A DNA stretch of 64,000 nt from Norana najaformis (Eukaryota > Annelida > Clitellata > Crassiclitellata > Hormogastridae), in contig OZ029917.1 of NCBI GenBank assembly GCA_964023275.1, positions 29,278,005 to 29,342,004 of the forward strand. Direction: 5' to 3'. The position numbers were made by a program, and so were the translations under genes. The notes under the pieces were generated by a model. It worked only from the letters and a program-made list of their open reading frames with translations, had not been told where the DNA came from and made no database searches. Below, in pieces: positions 62,880 to 64,000 of the stretch (the first letter of the stretch is position 1; every line of letters begins with the position of its first letter).

Positions 62880-64000
62880 GTTTATTTGTAATCCTTATAA
62901 TTTTAGAATTCTACGTCATTTAGGCAAGGAGGTATAATTTTAATCCATATTACATCAGCGGAATCCCTGGAAAACACCTCAAAAATATAAAAACCAACCA
63001 ATCAAAATGGGCATTTAAATCGGCCAGCGTGTAGTTAAAAATGGATATTTAAATGTCCCAAAATGGTGAAGCGTTGTTTACCGAAGGAAGAAATTCGCCG
63101 ATCAATCGACGAATGGTCGTATATTAATGAAAGTTGTGATTCTACTGATGAATAAAACGTGTCAGATGGATCACACGAGACTGTTGGCAATACGAAGTGA
63201 ACAAGTGGCACACTGATATGGAGTTTGATGACAATGACATCTGCTATATGCCTGCGGCGATTGTGGGTCATTTTTCAGTTACCCAGAGTGTTGTGTTGAG
63301 AAATATAATTATAGGTTGGAAAATAAGAGTAGATAAAATGATAAAGAATGGTGTTTACCTTATGTATATATGTCAAACACTGACACATATCACAAGTTCA
63401 GTTAGTTTTGCTTTTAGGCTTTTCCTGTAATTTTCTTCAGTTTTTACCCAACGGTCTAATACTAAAAAAATTGTATATCTTTCAGTTTTGAAAATATTTT
63501 TAAAATTTCTGTTTGGTTCTATCTGGCAACAATTTCTGCACATTTCTTGTGCCTAACTACCATATGTTGTCACTTACAATTCTTATGTAGACTGTCTTGA
63601 AGGTAAACATATAACAAATTTTTGGGGTACAGTTGGGGGCAACTTTGGATATCCCAAAACAAATTTTCCCAAAAAAACTTGACAGATGAATGGGGAGAGG
63701 AGGTAAAATGCTAAAGAATGGTACTTACCTTATGCCTACGTGTCAAAAACCAACAGAGATATCATAAGTTCAATTTGTTTTACTTTTATCCTTTTTCCTG
63801 TAATTTTCTTCAGTTTTTATGACAACGGTCTAAATACCAAAAAAATTGTATCTCTTTCAGTTATGGAAATATTTTTAAAATTTCTGTTTGGTTCTATCTG
63901 GCAACAATTTCTGCACATTTTTTGTGCTCAATTTTGTATATGTTGACATTCAAAAATATTTGTAGACTGTCTTGAAGATAAAAATATAGCAAATCTTTTG
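62880..64000 (+). mobile_element. piggyBac-derived element, second copy, cut by the window edge
   Basis: The leader (about 62905-63060, CATTTAGGCAAG...GGGCATTTAAATC) parallels 4343-4460 (CATTTAGGTCAAG...GGACATTTAAATC). A short reading frame at 63063 (MVKRCLPKEEIRRSIDEWSY, then stop) corresponds to the acidic piggyBac N-terminus at 4467. The transposase core is absent. From about 63290 the ~360-bp tandem repeats follow to the window end. It is a non-autonomous relative of the copy at 4.3-6.6 kb. Confidence 0.55.
63290..64000 (+). repeat. ~370-bp tandem repeat (about two copies, continues beyond window)
   Basis: Landmarks recur at 63332/63702 (AAAATGNTAAAGAATGGT) and at 63510/63880 (TTTCTGTTTGGTTCTATCTGG). 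They align with the 5735-6590 array through TTGTATCTCTTTCAGTTATG and TTTCTGCACA, but with clear divergence. Confidence 0.8.

Overview
The window is metazoan nuclear DNA, most likely from a marine invertebrate with a large, transposon-rich genome. I cannot name the species. The evidence is spliced ankyrin exons with GT-AG boundaries, three introns of about 15-21 kb, and dense, mostly decayed transposons of animal type: RTE- and CR1/L2-like LINEs, Ty3/gypsy, piggyBac and a Maverick/Polinton.

Host gene: four minus-strand exons (61166-61291, 39546-39723, 23738-24811, 7280-7479) join with matching phases 0/0, 1/1 and 1/1. They give one continuous 526-codon stretch of an ankyrin-repeat protein. The gene continues beyond both window edges, so nearly everything between 7.3 and 61.3 kb is intronic.

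Layout on + coordinates. 1-2.05 kb: rotted Ty3/gypsy interior with a 3' LTR. 2.3-4.2 kb: RTE-like LINE copy (family B). 4.3-6.6 kb: piggyBac remnant whose 3' half is a tandem repeat of about 360 bp. 7.28-7.48 kb: ankyrin exon. 9.2 kb: 15-bp periodic repeat. 9479-21097: Polinton with TIRs of about 0.5 kb and a near-perfect 6-bp TSD. It carries polB, integrase, a core-like protein, a double-jelly-roll-type capsid protein, an adenain-type protease stub, a long tail-fibre-like gene ending in a discoidin-like domain, and several unknown genes. 22.2-23.1 kb: decayed LINE. 23.7-24.8 kb: large ankyrin exon. 25-26.27 kb: L2/CR1-like LINE tails. 26270-33880: Ty3/gypsy element on the minus strand with 4-bp TSDs. 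Its U3 regions consist of a GC-rich minisatellite, its integrase core is deleted, and it has an extra C2H2 zinc-finger ORF. 35-36.2 kb: second piggyBac. 36.8-38.4 kb: CR1-like LINE with an N-terminal 2A motif. 39.0-39.5 kb: LINE ending at a splice donor. 42.4-44.4 kb: LINE fragments. 44.6-47.6 kb: three LINEs nested in one another. 47.7-48.1 kb: possible solo LTR. 49.65-59.0 kb: a second threefold nest, of RTE-like LINEs A, B and C, with a 9-bp TSD for B. 61.2 kb: ankyrin exon. 62-62.5 kb: L2 tail with a CATA repeat. 62.85-64 kb: second copy of the piggyBac-plus-tandem-repeat structure.

No mobile element looks fully intact. The least damaged coding regions are the Polinton integrase and the endonuclease and reverse transcriptase blocks of LINEs B and C. 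All family names come from motif recognition by eye; no search was run.
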